Source of the DNA: a virus
DNA: 31,673 nt
IMG/VR virus record: IMGVR_UViG_3300044940_000097
Span: 1 to 31,673 of that record
Strand: one strand, 5' to 3'
Numbering within the stretch: the first letter of the stretch is position 1; each line of letters begins with the position of its first letter. The notes beneath the pieces were generated by a model, which had not been told where the DNA came from, did not search any database, and saw only the letters and a list, made by a program, of their open reading frames with translations. Shown here piece after piece: positions 24,334 to 31,662 of the stretch. Both the position numbers and the translations under genes were made by a program.

Positions 24334-25175
24334 TCGTCGTTATCCTCCAAGCTGCTTATATCGCCCAGCGGCCCGCCTTCGCCGTCAATCTCGGCATCCT
24401 CAATAACCTGCCCCTTGATGCGCTTGTCTGCAACGACGATGCGCTGCGCCAAGCCTGCATCAAGGTTTGCCAAGCGCTCGGCCATCTCCAGCACAGCTCC
24501 GCGCCTGCTCGGATTGTCCATGAGGCTGCGCGTGACAGGCGATAGCGACTCATCAGAATCAGATGATGGCAATAGGTTGGTTTTATTAAGGTTAAGGTCT
24601 TCCCTTACATTGTGAATCTTGCTCAGGATGTCTGTTGCAACCTTAATCTCTGTACCGATAGACCTGTTCATATTGCCCGTCTTCGCACCCTTTTGAGACT
24701 CGGCAGAATAAGCAGTGATGATGCGCGCCTTTTGTATGTTGTATAAAGACTCCAGCTCTTGCAATACATTAATCCTCTCAACCCTATCCACAGCAATAGC
24801 GTGATGAGGATGTTGGGATGAAATAAGCTCAGGCTCCATCGTATTAGGTGCAGATTCGCCATCAACATCAAGGGCTGTTCTATATTTTGGAAACTCGTTT
24901 GTAATAAAATCTCTCACCATTCTCGTGATGGTATCAATAGATATTAGATTATAAAACTTAGCCTCCCTTCTAATGAAGTCGGCAATCTCTTTAGGCTTAA
25001 CATTATTGTTACACATCGCAAGTATGTCTGGAAAGCACTCAAGAGCCTTGAGCCTTACAAACTTATCAGCCGAGCTTAGATTGGCGCTCGTCGCGCGTGG
25101 GCGTTTCACGCGCGCCAGCTTGGCACTCTCAAGAAGCTGACGCTGCTTTGCGTTCAAGTCGTTGCCGGATGACAT
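24330..25175 (-). CDS. Possible terminase small subunit (DNA-binding)
   Basis: This 281-aa protein starts at the ATG at 25175 with GAGGGTTGAA as ribosome site; the TTG four codons upstream is unlikely. A basic N-terminus is followed by a likely helix-turn-helix region (KPKEIADFIRREAKFYNLIS) at about residues 60-90. Next comes a helical central part (RINVLQELESLYNIQKARII) and an acidic tail ending DISSLEDNDE. Overlap by 4 bases with the large terminase and a DNA-binding-like N-terminus support a small-terminase role. No family signature confirms it, so it could be another DNA-binding regulator. Confidence 0.6.
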   Translation of the reverse strand: MSSGNDLNAKQRQLLESAKLARVKRPRATSANLSSADKFVRLKALECFPDILAMCNNNVKPKEIADFIRREAKFYNLISIDTITRMVRDFITNEFPKYRTALDVDGESAPNTMEPELISSQHPHHAIAVDRVERINVLQELESLYNIQKARIITAYSAESQKGAKTGNMNRSIGTEIKVATDILSKIHNVREDLNLNKTNLLPSSDSDESLSPVTRSLMDNPSRRGAVLEMAERLANLDAGLAQRIVVADKRIKGQVIEDAEIDGEGGPLGDISSLEDNDE

Positions 25176-25176
25176 T

Positions 25177-25977
25177 TCAACCCTCAAGGCTATTCAAGAT
25201 GTCGTCACCTGTGATGACAGTCTCTTGATCCTCTGTAAACGCAATGATCTTGATGCGGTATCGAGACTCTACACTCTTGAGCATCCGCTTGAGCGCGTCA
25301 TAGTCTGACGCGCTCGGTTGCTGCTTGTGCTGCGCCCTGAAGTCATGGCAGATACGCCCTAGCACAGCAGCAGGGTCAGCCACAGCCTCCCCATAGACGA
25401 CACGCCCCACGTTCACCGCCTCCTCAATAACCTGGATCAAGTCATCAGGGCCGCGCAGCTTCAAAATGCGCCCCTCCTCTACGTCATGCTCTATTGCGCG
25501 ACTTGGACCAGCCTGACCTGTCACCTGCTCCTTTAGCTGCTTGAGGGTCAGCTTTTGCGCAATGGCAATCCAGTCGTCCACGTTATCCACAGTGGCAACG
25601 TTCACGAGCAGCACCATCTTGGACCAAGATATACCAGCCAGCTCAAACCTCTTAAAAAACTCTTTTCCGTTCTTTATGTAAAACCAATCCCACACCTTGC
25701 ACATATCAAGCGCGGCCTTTGGCGCATAGTCAGTCTCGTAGCTCACAAACTCCTTAAACGTCTTATACGGCCTGTCAGGCTCAAGCCTGTGCTGTATAAA
25801 CATATAAAGGGCGCTATTCTGTATGTGGTAAAAAGTTTCAGCGACAATATAACTATTTGTCCTGTCCTTTGACAGCAGCTCCCTTAGCTTTGTCATCCGC
25901 CTCTTGGCTTCTAATCTAAGCTCTTTGCTGTCCTCAATTGATACAAATTCTTCGTCGTTTAACTCATTGTGGCTCAT
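25177..25977 (-). CDS. Unknown helical protein at the head of the terminase operon
   Basis: This 266-aa protein has the ribosome site GAGGAAGG before its ATG and the promoter at 26012-26039. It is largely helical. The stretch SWSKMVLLVNVATVDNVDDW then AQKLTLKQLKEQV follows a pattern I know from helical modules preceding HNH or ParB-like domains in phage and bacterial proteins (W-x-K...V-A-T...W...A...L...V), but no nuclease motif is present. A perfect 10-bp hairpin lies inside its coding sequence (25291-25315). It ends 1 base before the next gene's start, so they are co-translated. The role is unknown; a regulatory or packaging-accessory function is possible. Confidence 0.65.
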   Translation of the reverse strand: MSHNELNDEEFVSIEDSKELRLEAKRRMTKLRELLSKDRTNSYIVAETFYHIQNSALYMFIQHRLEPDRPYKTFKEFVSYETDYAPKAALDMCKVWDWFYIKNGKEFFKRFELAGISWSKMVLLVNVATVDNVDDWIAIAQKLTLKQLKEQVTGQAGPSRAIEHDVEEGRILKLRGPDDLIQVIEEAVNVGRVVYGEAVADPAAVLGRICHDFRAQHKQQPSASDYDALKRMLKSVESRYRIKIIAFTEDQETVITGDDILNSLEG

Positions 25978-26011
25978 TTAGCCTTCCTCTCTTTAATTTA
26001 CCCCAAGTCTT

Positions 26012-26039
26012 ATTATTGTCATTTGATATTTCATGTCAA
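26012..26039 (-). promoter_or_regulatory. Sigma70-like promoter for the terminase operon
   Basis: On the minus strand TTGACA (26039-26034, perfect -35) and AATAAT (26017-26012, 5 of 6 to -10) are spaced by 16 bases. It lies in a short AT-rich gap between a stop codon (26041) and the ATG at 25977. It suggests the terminase operon can be read by unmodified host RNA polymerase. Confidence 0.7.
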
Positions 26040-26040
26040 G

Positions 26041-26493
26041 CTACTTTGACCTGTCTCTTATCAAGCCATAGATAATCAGCCTGTTCCTTGACTGATGCGC
26101 TCTTTCTTTGGCATTGTGTAGACCCATGTTTGCTTCCCAAAGCGTGCGCGGAGGACCATTGAATCCATCGCCGTCGCCAGACTTCTTGTAAGACATACAC
26201 TCCCTATAAAGATCAACCCAAGCGACTATCTCACATAGTGCAATGTATACCTCATCATACCACTTCACGTTATCAATCAAGCAAGACATGCTGAATGCCC
26301 ATAAGACATCAAGGGATCTAATGACGCCAGCGCCCTCCATACTTTCAAGGCATTGTCTTATCATGTTCAAAATATCAGACCTTGAAGGTTTTTCTAGCCT
26401 GCTTGCAACCCATTGATGAAAGTCAATGAGCTTATCATCTATGATGTGCTGCTGACTCAGCAGCGCGCGCTCTGTCCAATTGCAGAAAAGCAT
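26041..26493 (-). CDS. Unknown small protein (150 aa) with hairpin-masked start
   Basis: This 150-aa protein is not recognised. It is helical, with LIDFHQWVASRLEKPSRSDI, then a hydrophobic middle (LDVLWAFSMSCLIDNVKWYD, EVYIALCEIVAWVDLYRECM) and a basic end (SRNRLIIYGLIRDRSK). The start at 26493 has GGAGG about 6 bases upstream; a longer frame to 26613 would overlap the preceding gene. The GGAGG itself is locked in a 12-bp stem (26494-26534), so translation is probably regulated. The neighbour upstream is a membrane-anchored coiled-coil protein; any link is unproven. Confidence 0.6.
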   Translation of the reverse strand: MLFCNWTERALLSQQHIIDDKLIDFHQWVASRLEKPSRSDILNMIRQCLESMEGAGVIRSLDVLWAFSMSCLIDNVKWYDEVYIALCEIVAWVDLYRECMSYKKSGDGDGFNGPPRTLWEANMGLHNAKERAHQSRNRLIIYGLIRDRSK

Positions 26494-26534
26494 GAGTCCT
26501 CCAATTCTGCGCCAAGTGCAGCATTGGAGGACTC
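26494..26534 (-). promoter_or_regulatory. Stem-loop that hides the ribosome binding site of the 150-aa gene
   Basis: On the minus-strand RNA GAGTCCTCCAAT pairs perfectly over 12 bp with ATTGGAGGACTC, whose last base abuts the ATG at 26493. An inner CTGC/GCAG stem closes the loop to 7 bases. The GGAGG ribosome site is entirely within the 3' arm, so the folded form should block translation. No T-run follows, which argues against a terminator. Confidence 0.85.
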
Positions 26535-26578
26535 CAGCGCGCGTGTCAAGCGCATTCTTATTTCGCACTGGCGCACAC

Positions 26579-26968
26579 TCAAGCGCCTGAGAACACCTTG
26601 AAGACCAGAGCAATCACCGCAACCAGCAGGCCACCCCCTACTGCCGATGCGATCTTCATCTGCGTCCTTAGCTCCACAACAGACCCAGACAGACCTTGCG
26701 TGTGCTGACGCAGCTCACACACTTCGCGTTCCATCTTGTTAAACTCATTCTCAACGCGCGCAACAGAGTCCTTGCCCGAACCTAAGCGCTCATTGAGGAG
26801 CTTAATATCTCCCTTCATCTCACTCATCTCGCTTTTAACTTCTGACTGAAATGAGTTGAATTTTTGATTTAGATCCGCTTGACTCGTCTTTAAAGCATCC
26901 TCAATGCGTTGGAAAGATGTCTCACCCCGCCTTATGAAGTCTCTGATGTTTATGTCTGTCTCTGACAT
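26579..26968 (-). CDS. Coiled-coil protein with C-terminal membrane anchor (holin-accessory-like architecture)
   Basis: This 129-aa protein begins MSETDINIRDFIRRGETSF. The next 80 residues are heptad-like coiled coil (VKSEMSEMKGDIKLLNERLG). It ends with one hydrophobic segment of about 20 residues (IASAVGGGLLVAVIALVFKV) and a short tail, SGA. This tail-anchored layout is like XhlA-type holin-accessory or phage membrane proteins; sequence identity to that family is not shown. The start at 26968 has AGAGGA about 9 bases upstream. A GTG at 26998 and an ATG at 26989 lie in a long-range stem and are less likely. Confidence 0.65.
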   Translation of the reverse strand: MSETDINIRDFIRRGETSFQRIEDALKTSQADLNQKFNSFQSEVKSEMSEMKGDIKLLNERLGSGKDSVARVENEFNKMEREVCELRQHTQGLSGSVVELRTQMKIASAVGGGLLVAVIALVFKVFSGA

Positions 26969-26984
26969 CTCTTCTAATCCTCTG

Positions 26985-27064
26985 CTCATAGCTGCCACCG
27001 TTGGCTAGGTACTCAAATAAATCCCCGCACTCTCCCCCATTGTATAACGAGTGACAGCTATGAG
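26985..27064 (-). other. Long-loop RNA pairing upstream of the membrane-anchored coiled-coil gene
   Basis: On the minus-strand RNA CTCATAGCTGTCAC (27064-27051) can pair over 14 positions, one of them G-U, with GTGGCAGCTATGAG (26998-26985), enclosing 52 bases. The 3' arm holds two alternative start codons of the coiled-coil gene. The loop contains TTATACAAT, a possible -10, in which case an mRNA starting there would lack the 5' arm. Function is not proven. Confidence 0.55.
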
Positions 27065-27072
27065 TTCACATT

Positions 27073-28422
27073 TTACAAATGTGACGTAATTTTTTCTCTC
27101 TCAATAACTTCTTGAGGCAGTTTTTGCGCAAGCAATTCAAGTATCCTTGTGTTCTGAGCCTTGTACTCCCAATGTGCGTTGGACGTGGAGGCGCGCAGCT
27201 CGGCCTTGTAGACCAAGTTCGGCAAGTCAGCCTGATACTCCAAGCGTAACAAAGCGCAGAAGGGTAGCGCATGAAGCGCCTGCCACTTTGCAGCCTTTGT
27301 GGTAGCTTCATGCCATAGCTCAAAGAACAGCTCGCTCGTCAATGCAGCCAAGTCAGCAGGCACCTCAAATGGCGTCCACGGCGCAAACACCACTGCATCG
27401 CCATTGACCACAGGCGACATGTCGAAAGGCATCAGCGGGCGATGCCTGTGTTCATCGCGCGCTGTGCCGACTGACACATACTGCACCACATCCAATTGCG
27501 GTGTGCGCGCATAAAGCGGGTCAAGATAGCTGCGCGGCCCCTTGCGCGGCTCCGCATAGGCAAGAGCATGAGCATATGCGCCTGCACCTTGAACACTGGA
27601 GAAGTGCGCAAGCTGGAGCCGCACACCCTCTTGAGCGCTCACCATGCCAACCGCATGACCGTCCCAATCGGCAGCGCCGCCAAGGTCGTGCAAGCGCACG
27701 TTCCAATGACCCATCGCATCATCGCGGGCGCCGCGACGCAAAGACTTGGATGTAGCAGGCGCATAGGCTGCAACACCCTCAAGATATTGGTCTGCCCAAT
27801 CCTTCACCCAGCCGCTCAGATGCTCCATGCGCTCCAAGTGGCGCACCACATCGCGCGCAGGTGCGCCAAAGTAACCGACGCCTGTACGCATCGTCCCTGG
27901 CAGCGCAAACCGCCTGTCATCAAACTTGTACGCCCTTGACTTGCCTGATGCACCATCCACCTTCTCTGATGGTAGGCCATCATAGAACGCCATCCACGCA
28001 TCATGGAGGCGCTGCAAGCGCGGATCTGCGCCTTCACAAATGTTCAGGCGCTCAGGCACATGGTGCTGGTCAATGACGCGCGAGCTGTTTTCCTGACAAA
28101 TCACGCGCGGGAAATCAAGCAGAAGCCATGCGAGCGGCCATCCCATCCCCTCCGCATATACCCAGACAGGCGCCATCTCGCCAATGCTGGCATGGCTGTA
28201 TCCTGCCAAATTAAGCGCCAAGAAGTCCTCAACAGCCTTGGGCGGCTGCTGCCAATCCCATTGCTCAGGCTCGCATCCTGCGGCGGCCACCAACTCCTCA
28301 AACCTCTTCGGCAAATGCGCGGCGCGCGATGACTTCGCCGCCATCACCGCACCAACATCCGGCCCCATATCTGGAGACAAGATCCAGACATTCTTTGACA
28401 CATTCAACATGCCGCTCTTCAT
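27073..28422 (-). CDS. Tandem ThyX-like (flavin-dependent thymidylate synthase fold) protein
   Basis: This 449-aa protein appears to hold two divergent ThyX-like units. Unit 1 (about 70-215) has YSHASIGEMAPVWVYAEGM, the place of ThyX's E-H-x-x-F segment, then FPRVICQENSSRV where RHR-x-x-S...R is expected, and FALPGTMRT...ARDVVRHLERM like the ThyX L-P...N-R-x-L-x-H-F-L block. Unit 2 (about 290-440) has VSVGTARDEHRHRPL with a true R-H-R, then HALPFCALLRLEYQADLPNLVYKAELR and AHWEY, like the ThyX C-terminal A-Q-W-E. ThyX makes dTMP from dUMP with FAD. The incomplete signatures mean the reaction may differ. The start at 28422 has GAGGTG upstream. Confidence 0.7.
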   Translation of the reverse strand: MKSGMLNVSKNVWILSPDMGPDVGAVMAAKSSRAAHLPKRFEELVAAAGCEPEQWDWQQPPKAVEDFLALNLAGYSHASIGEMAPVWVYAEGMGWPLAWLLLDFPRVICQENSSRVIDQHHVPERLNICEGADPRLQRLHDAWMAFYDGLPSEKVDGASGKSRAYKFDDRRFALPGTMRTGVGYFGAPARDVVRHLERMEHLSGWVKDWADQYLEGVAAYAPATSKSLRRGARDDAMGHWNVRLHDLGGAADWDGHAVGMVSAQEGVRLQLAHFSSVQGAGAYAHALAYAEPRKGPRSYLDPLYARTPQLDVVQYVSVGTARDEHRHRPLMPFDMSPVVNGDAVVFAPWTPFEVPADLAALTSELFFELWHEATTKAAKWQALHALPFCALLRLEYQADLPNLVYKAELRASTSNAHWEYKAQNTRILELLAQKLPQEVIEREKITSHL

Positions 28423-28423
28423 A

Positions 28424-28978
28424 TCACACCTCTTCGATGATTCTTTCTTTGGGCAGGAAGAACACAGCGCCTTCCTCGTCACCCGTCAATTGAAAGCCGA
28501 GAAGGCTGCCATACAAACTTGATTCCTCGACAACCTTACACCTGTATACATCACCAACAAAGTCTTTCACTGAAACTTCTCGGTTGATATATTCCTTCTG
28601 AACCGTGGCAAGTATATCAGCAGCCCCGATCACTCTCAGCTCATCATCGTAGCTGCAGCTTACATTGATCGGATTAAACCTTCCGCCGAATTGATAGCCA
28701 TACTTGTGATCAAACATGACCTCTAATCCTGGTTCAAGGTCAACATCCTCGCCAGACGCTATAACAACGCCAAAACGAATCCATAGCTTTGACATACCAA
28801 GACCTTTCTGCTTGATCGTATGAATAACAGTCCTCCTGAAAAAATCTGGCATCACTTGGATATGAACCTTACCAAGAGGACATAACCAAGAGGACTTGCC
28901 AACATTTTGCGCACACCCGTTCTTAAAAATCTTGATGCCGAGTAATTCAGCATCAGTAAAAGAATAACCGACAGGCAT
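28424..28978 (-). CDS. Unknown protein upstream of the ThyX-like gene
   Basis: This 184-aa protein is not recognised. I place the start at 28978, where GGAG lies about 8 bases upstream; an ATG at 29041 has no ribosome site. The protein is beta-rich (LCPLGKVHIQVMPDFFRRTV, then VVIASGEDVDLEPGLEVMFD, and a C-terminal LGFQLTGDEEGAVFFLPKER). It resembles small single-domain beta-barrel proteins such as co-chaperonin-like or OB-like phage proteins only in general strand pattern. It ends 1 base before the ThyX-like gene start, so the two are coupled. Confidence 0.65.
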   Translation of the reverse strand: MPVGYSFTDAELLGIKIFKNGCAQNVGKSSWLCPLGKVHIQVMPDFFRRTVIHTIKQKGLGMSKLWIRFGVVIASGEDVDLEPGLEVMFDHKYGYQFGGRFNPINVSCSYDDELRVIGAADILATVQKEYINREVSVKDFVGDVYRCKVVEESSLYGSLLGFQLTGDEEGAVFFLPKERIIEEV

Positions 28979-29061
28979 ATTATCATCTCCATGCTTTTGT
29001 TTATCATGCCCACCCATGCCATTTGTTACACTTGAAATCATGAATGTTCAACGCCGTTTTT

Positions 29062-30276
29062 TCAAAAAACATAGAAAGGCTCGTATGGCGCCAAGTTCTG
29101 CCGCAGGTATTCAATCGGTAGCGAACCTGCGTCCTCACCCTTTGGGCAGTAGAAGACCTGCACACGCATCAGATGCTCACGCCCAGCAAAGAGAGATTGG
29201 ATGGAGGATGCCCATTGATACCCAGCATCGTCACCATCGCACACCAAGATCACGCGCTTGCACAGGCGCGTAAGAAGGTGCATCTGCTCACCTGGCTTAC
29301 CTTTGGTTGGATCGGGCCAAGCCATGCCGACCTTTGAACCAAAGGTCGCCAAGACGTTTCGGAAGCCAGCCTCATAGAGACGCACCGCGTCAAGCTGCCC
29401 CTCTACCAAGAGGGCCACAGGCTCGCTGCGTTCAAAAAAATAAGCTCCGTACAGGTGAAAGTTTCTATTAAAGCCCTTTCCATGCTCGTACTTGGACCAA
29501 ACATCTTCATTGCAGTTGGGGCATGGCTTGCCCCATTTCACGTCCTCAGCGCCACAGTGCTGACAGGTGGCTCGATTCCATGTCACTCGTCGGGAGATGG
29601 CTAACAGGTTTCCATCCATATCTCTCACAGGAAAGGCAACTCTTGCATGGATGCCATTGACTACTGTGCCTATCTCCCATGTCTTCAATACATCTCGGCT
29701 AAATCCTCTATTGAGGAGGTAGGCGGGTGGCTCTTTCTTTACATGTTTCAGATAACTTTCTGGAAGGGTCTTGATGTATTTTTCACTTATACCACCCTCC
29801 ACATCAACGATTGTGTTACCACCTACACCAATCGCAGAAAGCTGCGTCTCCTGTGCTATCCTCTGAACGCTCTCCATAATCGACGCGCTTATGCGCGGCT
29901 CCTTTCTTTTGGCAATCTGGAAAGTGCGGTTGCCTGTGGAGCGCTCAACTAACCCCTTGAACTTATCGGAGTCAGGCTCACTTGCTTTCACAAAAGCCAT
30001 AAGCTCACGATTATCTTGATATGACGGATCATACTCTTTTAATTTGTAGAGAAGAAAATGAACATTGCCGCCAGACATACCACATGAAAAACATGTGAAG
30101 CGAGACTGATTGTCATCATCCTCTACCTTGATGCCAAATGACGGATTATCATCATGCCCGCCCTTGTGCCGCCATCGAGCAAATGGACATGATGCGCCAA
30201 CCCATCCATTTGTCTGCTCGCGCACATTCTCAGCCCCAATGAGCGTTAGAAACGTTCTTATGTTTGTGATGTTCAT
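29062..30276 (-). CDS. DNA primase (DnaG-type) with extra zinc ribbon
   Basis: This 404-aa protein has a CHC2-type zinc finger (Cys30-Pro, His38 or His41, then FTCFSCGMSGG with Cys62 and Cys65, and NPSFGI between). A DnaG core and a Toprim domain follow: Glu292 in LLVEGQLDAV, Asp347 and Asp349 in VCDGDDAGYQ. It should synthesise RNA primers for lagging-strand replication. Between core and Toprim is a second metal site, CQHC (238-241) with CPNC (252-255), not part of the standard core. There is no helicase domain. The start at 30276 has only an A-rich leader and no clear ribosome site; it is probably coupled to the upstream stop. Confidence 0.9.
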   Translation of the reverse strand: MNITNIRTFLTLIGAENVREQTNGWVGASCPFARWRHKGGHDDNPSFGIKVEDDDNQSRFTCFSCGMSGGNVHFLLYKLKEYDPSYQDNRELMAFVKASEPDSDKFKGLVERSTGNRTFQIAKRKEPRISASIMESVQRIAQETQLSAIGVGGNTIVDVEGGISEKYIKTLPESYLKHVKKEPPAYLLNRGFSRDVLKTWEIGTVVNGIHARVAFPVRDMDGNLLAISRRVTWNRATCQHCGAEDVKWGKPCPNCNEDVWSKYEHGKGFNRNFHLYGAYFFERSEPVALLVEGQLDAVRLYEAGFRNVLATFGSKVGMAWPDPTKGKPGEQMHLLTRLCKRVILVCDGDDAGYQWASSIQSLFAGREHLMRVQVFYCPKGEDAGSLPIEYLRQNLAPYEPFYVF

Positions 30277-30280
30277 TTTT

Positions 30281-30703
30281 TCATTTTATGTCAAAACCAC
30301 CCTTTGATGTGACATCAAAAGAAACGCGCGCACCCTTATCAATCATGCGTTGCTGAACAGCGTGGAGCATACACACATGCTCGCGCATAAGCCGCACATG
30401 GGACGGCGATTGACGCCCAAACTCATACAGGTCCATGATTGACTTGTACAGCGCCAGCTCTTTAATGCGCAGCTCAAAGACATCATCAGACTCAGTATCC
30501 TCAACTCTTACAACAAGACGCTCCTGATATTTCTCCTTGCTCAACAACGAAAGATGCAATGGCTCTCGACCAAAGAAGGTGATACGCCAGCCGTCGCGCT
30601 GGCGTATCACCTCATCTACCTTGCCCAAATTGCTCGGCAGAAAGCCTCGCTCCTGCACAATGACGATAAGATCGCCAGCTCGCCAGAAGTCCTCGCTCTC
30701 CAT
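30281..30703 (-). CDS. Unknown small protein containing a perfect hairpin in its coding sequence
   Basis: This 140-aa protein is not recognised. The first 60 residues look like a small SH3-like or KOW-like beta-barrel (AGDLIVIVQERGFLPSNLGK, then GWRITFFGREPLHLSLLS). The second half is helical (ALYKSIMDLYEFGRQSPSHV). The ATG overlaps no gene but directly follows the dCTP-deaminase-like stop (TAG-ATG). Its coding sequence includes a perfect 14-bp inverted repeat at 30577-30612. It may be a replication accessory protein, judged only by its primase neighbour. Confidence 0.65.
   Translation of the reverse strand: MESEDFWRAGDLIVIVQERGFLPSNLGKVDEVIRQRDGWRITFFGREPLHLSLLSKEKYQERLVVRVEDTESDDVFELRIKELALYKSIMDLYEFGRQSPSHVRLMREHVCMLHAVQQRMIDKGARVSFDVTSKGGFDIK
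30577..30612 (-). other. Perfect 14-bp hairpin inside a coding sequence
   Basis: AGGTGATACGCCAG (30577-30590) and CTGGCGTATCACCT (30599-30612) are exact reverse complements around an 8-base loop. The minus-strand RNA would form the same stem with loop CGCGACGG. It lies about 90 bases into the 140-aa gene and codes for VIRQ and WRIT on its arms. It has no T-run. Confidence 0.85.
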
Positions 30704-31360
30704 CTACGCGCCATGCCATTCACGGTAAAGCATCGAGGCGGTGGGATCATCCTGCGTGGCGTACTTGGAGGCGGCACGCTCTTCATAAGATGTGATCTCA
30801 CCAACAGTTGTCTCAAACGAGACTTGGGCGATGCGCATATTGGGATAGATCAGCGTTGGGTAAAGCGCCACGATCTCAAGCGTCCAACGGCGCTTGAAGC
30901 CCGTATCACCAAACCCTGCTGTATAGTGAGGCGACAGAAATATGCGGCCCCATGATGAGCGCCCATGCAAGACAGGCACAAAAGTGTCGCTCCCCACGAC
31001 CTCCACTGTCGCGCCAAGATATGGATACCCTGGCTTCAGTATGTAGCCATCCTCTGGGATCTTTACCCGCTTCAACGGTGGAGGTGGCGACTTGGAGTCG
31101 ATCAAGACATCCTTTAGCCGCTCTCTATGCTGCCTGCGACCTTCCAAGTCCTCCAATGTGTTGTACACATCCATGTCAACGATGTGTTCACGACTGAGAA
31201 ACCCGCTATCAACAGGATGAAACATATCGTAGAACGCCAGCTCATCCGACAGCCGCACATCAACAGAGTTTGGCCCAATACAGCTCTCATCAAAAGGCCG
31301 GAGTATAATCTTGCCCGCCTCAACCTGCTTGACGATCTCTTTGCCTGTGAGAATGCTCAT
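30704..31360 (-). CDS. dcd: dCTP deaminase / dUTPase-family protein
   Basis: This 218-aa protein belongs to the dCTP deaminase-dUTPase family. It has IGPNSVDVRLS near 28-38 (family Q-P-x-S-x-D-x-R), HGRSSWGRIF with Ser and Arg at 132-141 (family G-R-S-S-x-x-R), AGFGDTGFKRRWTLEIV with the expected Glu162, and PNMRIAQVSF near 173-182. The usual length is about 190 aa; the extra residues are a 60-100 insertion. It converts dCTP to dUTP or to dUMP, supplying dUMP for thymidylate synthesis, and may act with the ThyX-like protein. The ATG overlaps the preceding stop. Bifunctional or dUTPase-only activity cannot be excluded. Confidence 0.85.
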   Translation of the reverse strand: MSILTGKEIVKQVEAGKIILRPFDESCIGPNSVDVRLSDELAFYDMFHPVDSGFLSREHIVDMDVYNTLEDLEGRRQHRERLKDVLIDSKSPPPPLKRVKIPEDGYILKPGYPYLGATVEVVGSDTFVPVLHGRSSWGRIFLSPHYTAGFGDTGFKRRWTLEIVALYPTLIYPNMRIAQVSFETTVGEITSYEERAASKYATQDDPTASMLYREWHGA

Positions 31361-31662
31361 TTGCCACCCATGGACTTGGCGCGGTCATTGGCGCGAGAGA
31401 TAGTGCGCAGCGAGCGTTGACGCACATCAATGCCCTTGATGATCTTGGCGACGCCCACAGGCATCTTTACCTCGTCATTCAAGATGACGTTGAGCTTGCC
31501 CGCCATATACTGATTGATCTGATGATTGATCGCATCAACAGTAGGCTGCAACCCCTGCTCCTCATCATCGCCAGTTATATGAGCTGTGATGATCTTATGG
31601 CCAGCACTTGTCTTGAATGTCAAGTTTCGGCCCGCTTGCTCAATAACCCAGTCGCCTGACAT
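31357..31662 (-). CDS. Unknown small protein at window edge (101 aa)
   Basis: This 101-aa protein is not recognised. The first part is beta-like (DWVIEQAGRNLTFKTSAGHK), followed by a helical segment (VDAINHQINQYMAGKLNVIL) and a basic C-terminus (RQRSLRTISRANDRAKSMGG). AAGG lies upstream of the ATG. It overlaps the dCTP-deaminase-like gene by 4 bases, so translation is coupled. The N-terminus is complete in this window. Any function in nucleotide metabolism is by association only. Confidence 0.65.
   Translation of the reverse strand: MSGDWVIEQAGRNLTFKTSAGHKIITAHITGDDEEQGLQPTVDAINHQINQYMAGKLNVILNDEVKMPVGVAKIIKGIDVRQRSLRTISRANDRAKSMGGK

Noticed and set aside
27066-27086. Short palindrome TCACATTT-TAC-AAATGTGA over the stop of the ThyX-like gene as a terminator
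   Set aside because: The stem is AT-rich, only 8 bp, and no T-run follows on the minus strand.
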